Counted from the stretch's first letter, positions 50,880 to 60,271 are shown. The stretch is DNA of 64,000 bases from Lentibacter algarum (GCF_018860975.1 NZ_JAHKQI010000001.1:1-64000); one strand, 5' to 3'. Notes: generated from the letters alone by a model not told the origin. Program-made: numbers and translations.

Positions 50880-52372
50880 GCGATCTTTTAACAACCGAGG
50901 AATATAAGGCAGTCGCAAGCGGCCTCGACCTTCCTACACAAGCGTTCATCGACGGGAGCTTTCGCCCTGCGTTATCTGGAAAGACCTTCGACACCCTCAA
51001 TCCAGCAACAGGCTCAGTGCTTTGCAAAGTTGCCGCCTGCGGTCCTGACGATGTGGATTTTACCGTACAAAGAGCGCGCGATGCATTTGAGGACGGCCGT
51101 TGGTCGCGACTGCATCCTGGTGAGCGCAAGGACGCCCTGATCCGCCTGGCCAAGCTCCTCAAGCGCAATGCGCGTGAACTCGCTGTGATGGAAAGCCTTG
51201 ATTCCGGCAAGACAATCTTTGATTGCGAAACCGTAGACGTGCCCGAAACCATCCATTGTCTGAAATGGCATGCCGAGTTGATCGACAAGATTTACGATCA
51301 GGTGGCACCTGCGTCTGACGATCATGTCGCTATGCTCGTTCGCGAACCTGTCGGTGTGGTGGGTCTTGTCCTGCCGTGGAATTTCCCACTGCTGATGCTG
51401 GCATGGAAAATCGGCCCCGCTTTGGCGGCCGGTTGCTCTGTGATCGTGAAACCGGCCGAGGAAACATCACTGACCGCGCTGCGTGTCGCAGAGTTGGCGA
51501 TGGAGGCGGGCATACCTGCGGGCGTCTTAAACGTACTTCCCGGCTCTGGTCCTGATGTGGGGGAGCCGCTGGGGCGGCACATGGACGTCGATGGGGTCAG
51601 CTTTACCGGTTCGACCGAAACTGGTCGGCGTTTTTTACGCTATGCGGCTGAATCCAACCTCAAGGAAATTACGCTTGAAATGGGCGGCAAGAACCCCGCT
51701 GTGGTGCTCGACGATGCCGAGAACCTCGATCGCGTGGCCGCGCATGTCGTCAATGGCGCTTTCTGGAACATGGGAGAAAACTGTTCAGCCTCTTCGCGGC
51801 TCATTGTTCAGAAAGGCGTGAAGGACTCGCTACTGGAGCGGATCAAGGCGCATGCCCGTGAGTGGCCCATGGGTGATCCGCTTGACCCAGAAAACCGGGT
51901 CGGCGCGTTGGTATCGGCTGCGCATTTCGACAAGGTCATTTCTTTCCTGGGAAAAGGACCGAAAGTTCTGATGGGCGGTAAGGCCAAGAATGGATTCGTC
52001 GAACCGACGATTCTGGATGTCTCTCCGGATGCGCCGCAAGCGCGCGAAGAGATTTTCGGTCCGGTACTTTCGGTCCTCACTGTAGAAAGTTCTGACGAGG
52101 CAATAGCGCTCGCGAACGATACCGAATACGGTCTCGCTGCATCGATCTTCACTGCGAACCTCAAGCAGGCAATTCGTGGAGCACGGGCCATTCGGGCTGG
52201 AACTGTGACCGTGAACAGCTTTGGTGAAGGCGATATCTCCACTCCATTCGGCGGTTTCAAGGCAAGCGGTTTTGGGGGGCGAGACAATGGCATCCACGCG
52301 CACGACCAGTACACCCAGCTTAAAACGATCTGGATCGATCTGGCAGACGATACGGACGAGGCCGTGAGTTGA
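50876..52372 (+). CDS. NAD(P)-dependent aldehyde dehydrogenase
   Basis: This is a 498-residue aldehyde dehydrogenase with VLPWNFPLLMLAWKIGPALAAG, FTGSTETGRRF, the catalytic Glu in LEMGGKNP, the Cys in GENCSASSRL and EEIFGPVLSVL. By pattern it is close to the betaine aldehyde/gamma-aminobutyraldehyde dehydrogenase branch. The gene order after the DapA-family enzyme suggests 2-oxoglutarate semialdehyde as a possible substrate; trimethylaminobutyraldehyde or betaine aldehyde are alternatives. It overlaps the genes on both sides by four bases. Confidence 0.9.
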   Translation: MSDLLTTEEYKAVASGLDLPTQAFIDGSFRPALSGKTFDTLNPATGSVLCKVAACGPDDVDFTVQRARDAFEDGRWSRLHPGERKDALIRLAKLLKRNARELAVMESLDSGKTIFDCETVDVPETIHCLKWHAELIDKIYDQVAPASDDHVAMLVREPVGVVGLVLPWNFPLLMLAWKIGPALAAGCSVIVKPAEETSLTALRVAELAMEAGIPAGVLNVLPGSGPDVGEPLGRHMDVDGVSFTGSTETGRRFLRYAAESNLKEITLEMGGKNPAVVLDDAENLDRVAAHVVNGAFWNMGENCSASSRLIVQKGVKDSLLERIKAHAREWPMGDPLDPENRVGALVSAAHFDKVISFLGKGPKVLMGGKAKNGFVEPTILDVSPDAPQAREEIFGPVLSVLTVESSDEAIALANDTEYGLAASIFTANLKQAIRGARAIRAGTVTVNSFGEGDISTPFGGFKASGFGGRDNGIHAHDQYTQLKTIWIDLADDTDEAVS

Positions 52373-53709
52373 AGCAACTGACCGTAAATCGATTGCCGGC
52401 CCTTCCGGGGCCGGCGGCCTGGAACGCTATTCTGGGGCCAACATCCGAACTTCCGCGTATAGAGAGCAAGCAAACCGCAGACGTCGTGATCGTCGGTGCC
52501 GGATTTGCGGGACTGTCAGCGGCGCGGCGGGTGCATCAGATCGACCCACAGGCGCGTATCGTCCTGCTCGAGGCAGGGCGTATCGCCGAAAGTTCGGCCG
52601 GCCGCAACTCCGGTTTCATGATCGACCTGCCGCATGAGCTTACTTCGGACGATTATGCCGGGGCTGGTGATGATAAGGCGATGATTGCTCTGAACAGGCA
52701 GGCGATCAACTTTGCCGATACCGCCGTGAAAGACTATCAGATCGACACGAACTTCTTTGATCGTGCGGGCAAGGTGAACGGGGCCGCCAGTCTCTCTGCC
52801 CATGCCCACAACGAAAGCTATGCTAGACATCTTGCCACGCTGGGTGAGCGATCGGAGATGCTGGATGCGCAGGCGATGGCCCATCTGACCGGTTCACGGC
52901 ACTATCTGTCGGGTCTTTACACGCCCGGAACGGTCATGTTGCAACCGGCTGGCTATATCAGGGGCCTGGCTGCCGGAGTGCTGCGCGACGGCATTGCAAT
53001 ATATGAGGAAAGCCCGGTAATCTCACTGATCAGAGAAGGCGATGCTTGGCGTGTGAACACGCCCGGCGGCCAGATCAGCGCGGGCCGTGTTATTCTGACC
53101 GCGAATGGCCATCTTGAAAGCTTTGGCTTTGAAAAGGGCCACCTGATGCAGTTGTTCCTTTACGCAGTCATGACACCGGAACTGGATGCCGACGCGCTGG
53201 CCAGGCTGGGCGGGCAAAGCCGTTGGGGCATTACACCCTCGGACCCGATGGGCACGACAGTCAGGCGCATCGACACCGCACAGGGAGGAAACCGCATCGT
53301 CACCCGTACTTGCGCCACCCTTGCGCCAGGATGCCGTATTGGTGCCAATCATGTCGCACGTGCCGCGCGGGTCATGCAGAAGAAATTTGATGCCCGCTTT
53401 CCAAAGCTTGCAGGTATGCAGATGGAACATAAATGGGCCGGGCATCTGTGCCTGACGCTAAACGGAGTGTCCGTTATGCGGCAGCTGGATGACGGGCTGT
53501 TTTCGGGCTGCGTTCAGAACGGGCTAGGCACAACGCGCGGCACGTTGACCGGCATAGGTGCCGCCGAACTGGCGTGCGGCGTCGAAAGCGATATCACACG
53601 TCATTTCACTTGCGAGGCAAGGCCCAAACGTTTGCCGCCGCAACCCTTCCTGCAGATCGGCGCGAACGCGATCCTGCGCTACAAAGAATGGCGTGCGCGG
53701 CACGAATGA
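52369..53709 (+). CDS. FAD-dependent amine/D-amino-acid oxidase (DAO family)
   Basis: This is a 446-residue flavoprotein of the DAO/OrdL-PuuB type. It has VVIVGAGFAGLSAARRVHQIDPQARIVLLEAGRIAESSAGRNSGFMIDLP at about residues 39-90 and the C-terminal GCVQNGLGTTRGTLTGIGAAELACG. A proline-rich leader of about 35 residues precedes the FAD motif, as in PuuB. The start is TTG52369, overlapping the aldehyde dehydrogenase stop. It could oxidise a cyclic amino acid such as cis-4-hydroxy-D-proline or its N-methyl form, or a gamma-glutamylated amine. The betaine context favours the former; sequence alone does not decide. Confidence 0.85.
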   Translation: MKQLTVNRLPALPGPAAWNAILGPTSELPRIESKQTADVVIVGAGFAGLSAARRVHQIDPQARIVLLEAGRIAESSAGRNSGFMIDLPHELTSDDYAGAGDDKAMIALNRQAINFADTAVKDYQIDTNFFDRAGKVNGAASLSAHAHNESYARHLATLGERSEMLDAQAMAHLTGSRHYLSGLYTPGTVMLQPAGYIRGLAAGVLRDGIAIYEESPVISLIREGDAWRVNTPGGQISAGRVILTANGHLESFGFEKGHLMQLFLYAVMTPELDADALARLGGQSRWGITPSDPMGTTVRRIDTAQGGNRIVTRTCATLAPGCRIGANHVARAARVMQKKFDARFPKLAGMQMEHKWAGHLCLTLNGVSVMRQLDDGLFSGCVQNGLGTTRGTLTGIGAAELACGVESDITRHFTCEARPKRLPPQPFLQIGANAILRYKEWRARHE

Positions 53710-53813
53710 TTGCCGTTATTGCGGCGAGCGCAGCAACCTGCTCAGGCCACGTGGTACGCATGGCGGGCCGAATGTGCTTGATCTTGTGGCCAGCGTCATG
53801 TGGAAAATACGGG

Positions 53814-54205
53814 CTTACCAAACACTCTCCATGCGTTCGGGTGCGACTGTTGCTGCAATGTGTACGCAGGCTGCTGCAATGATATCACTGCCCCAGGCGT
53901 CATCGCAGGTATGGGGTAGATTACGGGCCGCGCAGATGTCCCGAAACACCCGCATCGGATGTGCGCCAACGCACTGCCCAGCAGGCCTGAAACGCTTACG
54001 CCCAGACGCTTGCCCCTCCGGCGTGCGCCTCGGCATAAGTCGGTCCGACGGGGCGGGTTTCGCCCCACCCTGTTGTGCCGTCTTCGACCACCAGTTTGAC
54101 CAAGGTCGAGGTCAGCGACCTGACATCGCCACTGGCTATACGATAAGGCCCACCCTTGACCGGAAGTTCGTGCTGGTACAGATAAATCTACGCTATCCGC
54201 GGCGC
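53814..54205 (-). pseudogene. Mandelate racemase/enolase-family betaine epimerase remnant
   Basis: On the minus strand two parts of one enolase-superfamily gene remain. [20 protein letters not shown]...[32 protein letters not shown] (about 54010-54184) is the N-terminal capping domain. [34 protein letters not shown] in another frame (about 53840-53950) is the end of the barrel. The central 200 or so residues with the catalytic lysines and metal ligands are missing. A stop stands directly before IYLYQHEL, and another (53815) cuts the C-terminus. The pattern is that of proline betaine/hydroxyproline betaine 2-epimerase-like proteins. It lies between the oxidase and the methyltransferase-like gene. 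Confidence 0.72.
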
Positions 54206-54238
54206 TCAGCCGGATGCAGGCGTTTGGATAGCGGGTGC

Positions 54239-54267
54239 AAAAGAAGACCCGCCACAAAGGGCGGGTC
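54239..54267 (-). terminator. Terminator of the MttB-like gene
   Basis: An 8-bp perfect stem (54246-54253 with 54260-54267) with a six-base loop is followed on the minus strand by TTCTTTT. It lies 19 bases after the stop of the gene at 54286. Confidence 0.75.
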
Positions 54268-54285
54268 CAGTCGGGGAGGTATCCA

Positions 54286-55848
54286 TCAGTAATCTTGGTT
54301 CAGCGCCTCAGCGGCCGGAATTTCGCGTTCGCGCTTTGCGATATAGTCGCAAAGTTCTTCGTCCTTGCTTTCATCAAGTTTAGGTTCCTGATATTCTGAC
54401 AGAAGCTTTTTGGCGAATTCCAGTGCGCGCTGAGTAATTTCCTTAGATCCGTCCGCAACCCATTGCTCGATCGAGTTGTTGTCGAAAAGCTCTGGCATAA
54501 AAAACGCGCTCTGAAAATTCTCTAGCGTATGCGGATGGCCAAGGTAGTGACCGCCTGGCCCAACGTCTGGCACTGCCGATAGCGCCTCATCGAAATCCTG
54601 CCATTTCGGGCCCTCGGCCATGCGGTAAGCCATGGCGCATTGTTCGGCATCCACCACGAATTTGGCGACGGAACAGTGCATTCCGGCCTCGTTCCAACCC
54701 GCCGAATGCCAGATATAATTCGCGCCTGCATGGATGACCGAAGACAGCGTTGTGGCGCTTTCATATCCGGCCTGCGCATCGAATGTCTTGGCGCTGCCTA
54801 GCGTGTTCGATGTCCGCCAGGGCACGCCGTAATGCCGCGCCATCTGCCCGATCATGAAGTTCATCAGGCTTATCTCAGGCGTGCCTGCCATGGGCGCGCC
54901 GGATTTCATGCTAACCGTTGACAGGTAGTGACCGTAAATCGCAGGACAACCACGACGGATGACCTGTGTATAGGCCAATGCCGACAACGCCTCGGCGTTG
55001 AGCTGCGCTACAGTTGCGGGAACGCTTGCAGGAGTATTCGCCCCGCCAAGTACGAATGGAGAGCACAACACCGGCTGGTTGCGGCGGCAGAACGCTCGCA
55101 TTGCGCCCAACATCGTTTCGTCCCACACAAGCGGTGAATTGCCGTTGCAGTTGCCCGTGGTAACCGGGTTTTGTTCCATAAAGTCTTCGCCAAAGAGTAT
55201 GGCGCACATATCCATCACATCTTCGGCGTTCTTCGGACTTGTGGTCATACCCATAAAGGTCTTGTCAGAATATTTCATAGACGAATAGGTAATGCGCAAA
55301 TGCCGCTGGCTGATCGGGTGATCATAGGGTTCGACAATATGATGCGCCGACGAATGCAGGGCCGGAAGCATGTGCGACAGCTTGTGGAACATTGCAAGAT
55401 CGTCAAGTGTCGGATTGCGTCGCACGTCCTCAAGGTCACGCAAATAGGGTGCGCCTGTCATTGGGACAAAGATCGAGTGGGGGCCACCAAGGCGTACATT
55501 GTTGGCTGGATTGCGGGCTGAATAGGTGAAATCCCCAGGAATTGTTGCGATCAGATCGCGCACAAGTCCTCGATCGAGATAGACCATCTCGCCTTTCACC
55601 TTGGCACCAGCGGCCTTCCAGTCAGCCAAGGCAATCGGATCGCGAAACTGCACGCCGACATTCTCGAGGATGTTCATGGATGCCTCATCGATCTTCTCGA
55701 CAAGGGCACCATCCATTACCTCACAGACAGGCAAGGCGCGAGTGAGACCGGGAAGCATCGTGAAATCACGAGTTGTCCGAAGGGTCTGGCGGGCTGATCG
55801 GCCGCCACTACGAGTACGTGTTGCTGGTTTGGTCACTGTATCGGACAT
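54286..55848 (-). CDS. MttB-superfamily (trimethylamine methyltransferase-like) protein, non-pyrrolysine
   Basis: This is a 520-residue homologue of MttB, whose relatives move a methyl group from a quaternary or tertiary amine to a corrinoid protein. Features include TLDDLAMFHKLSHMLPALHSSAHHIVEP, MGMTTSPKNAEDVMDMC, TTGNCNGNSPLVWDETML and GPGGHYLGHPHTLENFQSAFFMPELFD. The frame has no in-frame TAG, so no pyrrolysine; it belongs to the MtgB/MtpB-like branch known to use glycine betaine or proline betaine. No corrinoid protein (MttC type) or its methyltransferase partner is within the window. GGGGGAAC lies before ATG55848. It probably belongs with the Rieske genes upstream. Confidence 0.88.
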   Translation of the reverse strand: MSDTVTKPATRTRSGGRSARQTLRTTRDFTMLPGLTRALPVCEVMDGALVEKIDEASMNILENVGVQFRDPIALADWKAAGAKVKGEMVYLDRGLVRDLIATIPGDFTYSARNPANNVRLGGPHSIFVPMTGAPYLRDLEDVRRNPTLDDLAMFHKLSHMLPALHSSAHHIVEPYDHPISQRHLRITYSSMKYSDKTFMGMTTSPKNAEDVMDMCAILFGEDFMEQNPVTTGNCNGNSPLVWDETMLGAMRAFCRRNQPVLCSPFVLGGANTPASVPATVAQLNAEALSALAYTQVIRRGCPAIYGHYLSTVSMKSGAPMAGTPEISLMNFMIGQMARHYGVPWRTSNTLGSAKTFDAQAGYESATTLSSVIHAGANYIWHSAGWNEAGMHCSVAKFVVDAEQCAMAYRMAEGPKWQDFDEALSAVPDVGPGGHYLGHPHTLENFQSAFFMPELFDNNSIEQWVADGSKEITQRALEFAKKLLSEYQEPKLDESKDEELCDYIAKREREIPAAEALNQDY

Positions 55849-55971
55849 CTGATAGTTCCCCCAATTTTACGCATACTGTCGATCACTAAGGCGGTCCCCA
55901 TGTGCAGATTTGCGAAGTTTCATTGCAGAAAGCGACACAGACACAGATTCCCACTTCGGGTTTAGAGAATG

Positions 55972-57057
55972 TTATACGTCTAATTCGACGGCACCGATTG
56001 GTTTGGAACAACATGCCAGAATGTACCCATCCTCAATGTCGTCCTCCGAGATTCCACCGTTATGCACCATATGGACATCGCCAGCTATTTTCCTGACTTT
56101 ACATGTGCCGCAGACACCAAAGGTGCATCCAGAAGGAATGACAATGCCTGCATTACGGGCAACGGCCAGCACAGTGTCTGTTTCGTTGCACTCGGCGATG
56201 ACGTCCGAACCCGCAAAGGCAATGCTTGCTACCACGTCTTTATCGGGCACGATATCGTCATGCTCGGGAAGCTGATCGTCTTTTTTGACGGGCGCGCCAA
56301 AGCTCTCCTGATGATACCGCTCCATATCGCAACCAAGTGCGATCAGCATTTCACGCACCGCATCCATGAACGGCTCGGGACCGCAACAATACACGTCTCG
56401 TTCCAGGTAGTCGCCTGCGATCAAGCCAATCGTGAGTTGATTGAGACGACCGCGTAAGCCTGTCCAGACACGGTAGGGGTCGTCTTCCTCGACGATGAAA
56501 AACAACCGGATCGACGGAACTCGCGATGCCATTTGTTCGAGCCGTTGCCTCGAAATGATGTCCTGAGGTCGTTGCGCACAATGAACAAAGGTCACGTCAA
56601 TGTTAGTGCCACGATCAAACAGATATGTGGTCATCGCCAGCGACGGCGTAATACCCGATCCTGCTGAGATGAAAAGGTATTTCTTGTTCTCCTTGCGAGG
56701 CAACGCAAAGATCCCGGCCGGGCCGGTCGCCTTGATCTGCATGCCCGGCTTCAGGTGATCGAGCATCCATCGTGTCCCAATGCTGCCGGGCTGCGCCTTG
56801 ACAGTAACGGAAATCGTCATGGGCCGCGATGGGGATGACGAAATCGTATAGGTTTTCCATACGGTACCTCCCGGCACAGGCAGCTCCAGCGTCAGGAATT
56901 GCCCAGGCTCATACCGAAACTGAGCCTCGGACGACGGCACGAAGCTAAAGGTTGCTGTATTCGGCGCTTCCGGAACGACCGAACAGCAAACCAGCGGTTC
57001 CGCATCGGTCCAGATTCCGGCGTCCGACGAGGCCATCAAATCAGACTGCATTACCAT
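55972..57057 (-). CDS. Hybrid ferredoxin reductase of Rieske demethylase (GbcB-like)
   Basis: This is a 361-residue fusion of three domains: FAD-binding (RYEPGQFLTLELPVPGGTVWKTYTISSSP), NAD-binding (YLFISAGSGITPSLAMTTYLF, DVYCCGPEPFMDAVREML) and a C-terminal plant-type 2Fe-2S ferredoxin (CTFGVCGTCKVRKIAGD with the fourth Cys in ILACCSKP). It supplies electrons from NAD(P)H to the oxygenase encoded just upstream. GGAG lies seven bases before ATG57057, which is five bases after the oxygenase stop. This pairing is that of GbcAB and stachydrine demethylase systems. Confidence 0.9.
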   Translation of the reverse strand: MVMQSDLMASSDAGIWTDAEPLVCCSVVPEAPNTATFSFVPSSEAQFRYEPGQFLTLELPVPGGTVWKTYTISSSPSRPMTISVTVKAQPGSIGTRWMLDHLKPGMQIKATGPAGIFALPRKENKKYLFISAGSGITPSLAMTTYLFDRGTNIDVTFVHCAQRPQDIISRQRLEQMASRVPSIRLFFIVEEDDPYRVWTGLRGRLNQLTIGLIAGDYLERDVYCCGPEPFMDAVREMLIALGCDMERYHQESFGAPVKKDDQLPEHDDIVPDKDVVASIAFAGSDVIAECNETDTVLAVARNAGIVIPSGCTFGVCGTCKVRKIAGDVHMVHNGGISEDDIEDGYILACCSKPIGAVELDV

Positions 57058-57061
57058 ATGC

Positions 57062-58303
57062 TCACTCCGCCGCGATTTTTGAAGCGCCGCCGGTAATCCT
57101 GCGGATCATTGTGGACGCATACCAGTCGGTGAATTGGATGTTGCCGCCTTCGTGCGTCGGAGAATAGGGGCCGGGTTGATAGGCGGGCGTCTGAATGCCA
57201 CGCTGGTTGTTCTCAACCACTTCGCGATCCTCGTCGTTGGTTGCAAGCCAGACTTCGGTCAAACGTTTCAAGTCATAGTCCTGGCCTTCTACGGCATCCT
57301 TGTGGACCAGCCATTTGGTGCACACTTCGGTTTCCAAAGGACTGATCGGAGTGACACGGAACAGAATGATGTGGTCCGATAAAAAATGGTTCCAGGTGCC
57401 AGGATACTTGAATTTCAACAACGCGCCGGCGTCCTTGAACGGCAGCGACGAGTTGGGCTTTGTCACTGCAACCTTTCCATCCAAGGTATAGCTCTCGGCG
57501 GTATCCAGTAGCGGCGTGCGCACGAAACGCCACTCGCCATCAGCGGCAATCTTGTAGGCTGACAATGCGCCCACGGCTTCGCAGCGCTCGGTATGGCCCG
57601 CTTGCATGCCAGCCATTTCACCGCTGCCATCATTGCCGATGACGCGCGGGTCTTCCGGGAAGGTGCGGCAAAGCGACGGGTGATTGCCCGCGCAATGGTA
57701 GCATTCGCGGTTGTTTTCCCAAACAAGCTTCCAGTTGCCTTTTTCAACAATCGTGCTCTCAAAAGCTACTTTTGAGTTTTCAAGATCGTGCTTTGCAAGG
57801 TAGCGTGCTGTCTCGGCCGCAAACTCACCAACCGCCGGTGCATCGTCAGCAAGGCAAATGTATACTAGGCCCGACAGGTTTTGGCATTGCACCTGCTTCA
57901 AACCATGTTTGGATGGGTCAAACTCGGGGCCCATGTCGCGGGCCCAAATCAGCCGCCCGTCAAGCTCGTAGGTCCACTGGTGGTAGGGGCAGACCAGCTT
58001 CGGGCTAGACCCTTTTTTGGCTTTGCACAGTACAGACCCGCGATGTCGGCAAGAGTTGTGAAACGCACGGATTATGCCATCCGTTCCGCGCACGATAACA
58101 ACGGAATATGTGCCTATCTCATGGACGATGTAGTTACCTGGTTTCGGTATTTCACAAGCAGGCGCGGCGAATATCCAATCGCGGTACCAAATATGGTCCA
58201 TTTCAACATGAAACACACCAGGGTCACAGTACAGATCTTGCACAAGCGAATGTTCAGGCTTGCGGCGCATGAGAGTGGACAGAACGTCGGCTTCGCGAAG
58301 CAT
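57062..58303 (-). CDS. Rieske non-haem iron oxygenase, betaine demethylase (GbcA/Stc2-like)
   Basis: This is a 413-residue ring-hydroxylating-type oxygenase alpha subunit. The Rieske site CRHRGSVLCKAKKGSSPKLVCPYHQW is at about residues 86-111. The mononuclear iron site WENNRECYHCAGNHPSLC with its two His follows at about 195-212. Relatives remove one methyl group as formaldehyde from glycine betaine (GbcA), proline betaine (Stc2) or hydroxyproline betaine. GGAGATTTCC precedes ATG58303. It is coupled to the reductase gene. The ProXWV importer nearby would supply the substrate. Confidence 0.9.
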   Translation of the reverse strand: MLREADVLSTLMRRKPEHSLVQDLYCDPGVFHVEMDHIWYRDWIFAAPACEIPKPGNYIVHEIGTYSVVIVRGTDGIIRAFHNSCRHRGSVLCKAKKGSSPKLVCPYHQWTYELDGRLIWARDMGPEFDPSKHGLKQVQCQNLSGLVYICLADDAPAVGEFAAETARYLAKHDLENSKVAFESTIVEKGNWKLVWENNRECYHCAGNHPSLCRTFPEDPRVIGNDGSGEMAGMQAGHTERCEAVGALSAYKIAADGEWRFVRTPLLDTAESYTLDGKVAVTKPNSSLPFKDAGALLKFKYPGTWNHFLSDHIILFRVTPISPLETEVCTKWLVHKDAVEGQDYDLKRLTEVWLATNDEDREVVENNQRGIQTPAYQPGPYSPTHEGGNIQFTDWYASTMIRRITGGASKIAAE

Positions 58304-58873
58304 GGAAATCTCCAGACTGTTGGACTGCGCAAGATGGCAGAACCATGTTTGTAGGGTCAGTGTTTCAAGGTCTGAGAGCCGATGGATCGATTCCCTTCCT
58401 TCCGCTTAGAATTCCCCTTCCCGAGCCTTGGCACGTTGAAAATTGCGACACGGGTAATCGGAATTGCGACGGAACGTTCTTCAGCTCTTGTCGTTCAAAA
58501 GGATTCCAACAATGGGATCAGTGGGATCACCCTTTTGGGCTTTCACGTCAAAGGCTTTCCACCCAATCATTCCACGCATGTGGCTCAGCGTTACCACAAC
58601 ACGGATCATATAATTCCAGTTGGTCAAAGCTGGGCATCATGTTGGCGGATAGGTGTCGAACTGGAAGCTTCCTTGACGATCTCTGAAGCCATCAAACACA
58701 ATAACTGGGGCTGCTGTTACCTGCGCCTACCTACGCCCCAAAAGCCGACGGAGACCGACCCTCGGTTGGGCCCCAGTGCGGCTTGTCGAAACGCTAATTA
58801 GTTACGACCGCGAAACTACGGCTCAATTGGGCATCTTCTAAGATGGGTAAGGCAACAGACTAGCGGCTACAAT
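58304..58873. other. Gene-free region
   Basis: I find no supported gene in these 570 bases. Short open frames (for example plus strand 58345-58686) lack ribosome binding sites and family features. The stretch holds the promoter of the Rieske operon, transcribed leftward, but no clear hexamers could be assigned. It marks the end of the betaine block. Confidence 0.4.
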
Positions 58874-60142
58874 CTAACGGTGACAACCATGCCAGTATTG
58901 CCTCTTCGACGACAATTGGCGGATCATCGACTGTCCTGATTTCAGCCGGACAAACCTACGTTTGCTATTCTTGTATTGCTCAATCGAACACCGAAGCGTA
59001 AATTTGCAGGTGTTGGTTCCACGTATAGTGTACCTCGTCCCGGAACCACTAAGTACTTTTGTTTTCATACAGTAGTTATAGTTTTTGAGGCGTCTACGAC
59101 TTGTCGGTTTCTTCGCCTGTTCGGCCTCCCGCTTCTTTTGGTCTGCTTCCAGCAGGCCAAACACGTTGCGTCGGCGATCATCTGTGCTGGGGCCAAGCTC
59201 TTTGCCGTCAATAAGCGCGGCCACCCCTGTCGCGATAAAACTCGTCAATGCTGATTGTAGGTCTGGTGAGACTCCGTCAAGCTGTTGCTGGACAATCAAC
59301 GTCAAAACCCCAGTCACGATGGAGGACTGAACGCTCATGTTCTCGATTGGCAGTTGATATGTCGTTGTTGCTGTGCGGTTCGCTTGAGCGTGCAAACTTC
59401 CGTACAGGTTATGGGCTTGAATTTGAGCCGACAAAGGCATGCGGGGGTTGGTCGCCGAATAGCCGCCTTGGACAAACCGAGTTTGGTTGCCCTTCGGAGG
59501 CCCGTAAACAGCGCGCTCCAATTGCAAAACTGCATCGGCCATTGTGTTGGTAACATAGCGTGTTCCCGCGGCAGAAAGGGTTTGTGATAGATAGTACGAC
59601 CCACCCAAAGGGGGCTGGGTGAGCCCTCCCATGCGCCCTGCAAGATGGCTCGATACAATGGCGCTATCTTTATACTTGTGGATCTGCGCCATCTGACGGC
59701 GCGCATTTGCCCGCCTCTGGCGCTCTGCTTCCTCGGCACGGCGTTGTTGTTCCCGCTGTTGGCGTTGAAACTCTTTTTGAGCAGCCACTTCGCGCCGGTG
59801 TTCCGCGAGAGCGCGGTTCATTTTTATTCGGCACAGCGCCTGTTTGCGCTCAAACTTGGCTCTGATCTCGCACGACTTGTGCATATATTGAACGCAGGCT
59901 CTGGGCCAGCCGCCCCCACATGACACTTTCTCATTGCGCCACCCGGGTGAGCTCGTGGAGATTTTTGCCAATTTGTTGAAGCAGGCCGAGTATTTTTGAC
60001 TCTGTTGCTTGATCAGCGCGTGCTTGAGCGGAACATAGTTACAGTCTCGAAACGATGTCGGGTATTCGAGCGAGCCTGAATGGCCAGCAGTTGCAACCAA
60101 CATGGCAAAGCTTGATAGAACCACCAACCTGAGAAAATTCAT
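58874..60142 (-). CDS. Exported coiled-coil protein of unknown function
   Basis: I do not recognise this 422-residue protein. The start at 60142 gives a signal peptide, MNFLRLVVLSSFAMLVATAGHSGS. A cysteine-rich N-terminal part follows (DCNYVP, SACFN, SCGGGWPRACVQYMHKSCEIR, QALCR). Next is a Gln/Arg/Glu-rich coiled coil (about residues 115-155, QKEFQRQQREQQRRAEEAERQRR), a mixed region and a basic C-terminal domain with four Cys (YNYCMKT, NTCKFTLRC, WHGCH). The start region to 60238 has no ribosome binding site. Eight or more cysteines in an exported protein suggest disulfides. It is divergent from the larger exported protein at 60272, and the two may work together. Confidence 0.7.
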   Translation of the reverse strand: MNFLRLVVLSSFAMLVATAGHSGSLEYPTSFRDCNYVPLKHALIKQQSQKYSACFNKLAKISTSSPGWRNEKVSCGGGWPRACVQYMHKSCEIRAKFERKQALCRIKMNRALAEHRREVAAQKEFQRQQREQQRRAEEAERQRRANARRQMAQIHKYKDSAIVSSHLAGRMGGLTQPPLGGSYYLSQTLSAAGTRYVTNTMADAVLQLERAVYGPPKGNQTRFVQGGYSATNPRMPLSAQIQAHNLYGSLHAQANRTATTTYQLPIENMSVQSSIVTGVLTLIVQQQLDGVSPDLQSALTSFIATGVAALIDGKELGPSTDDRRRNVFGLLEADQKKREAEQAKKPTSRRRLKNYNYCMKTKVLSGSGTRYTIRGTNTCKFTLRCSIEQYKNSKRRFVRLKSGQSMIRQLSSKRQYWHGCHR

Positions 60143-60271
60143 ATGTGCACCACTGTCCCACCTGTCCAGCTTTTTCACCCGCCACACTCGCGCAGTGCTA
60201 AGCCAAAGTCTATTGATTTTAAAAGGTTCTAAAGGCACGTTATTAGCACACGATGAGCTGCAGGAGATCTA

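Noticed and set aside
53558-54292. A 244-codon plus-strand frame after the DAO-type oxidase gene
   Set aside because: It overlaps the oxidase end out of frame and has no domain; the minus strand of the same stretch carries the enolase-superfamily remnant, which explains the sequence better.
54286-55848. Possible pyrrolysine codon in the MttB homologue
   Set aside because: The frame is open for all 520 residues to its stop, with no internal TAG, so it belongs to the non-pyrrolysine branch.
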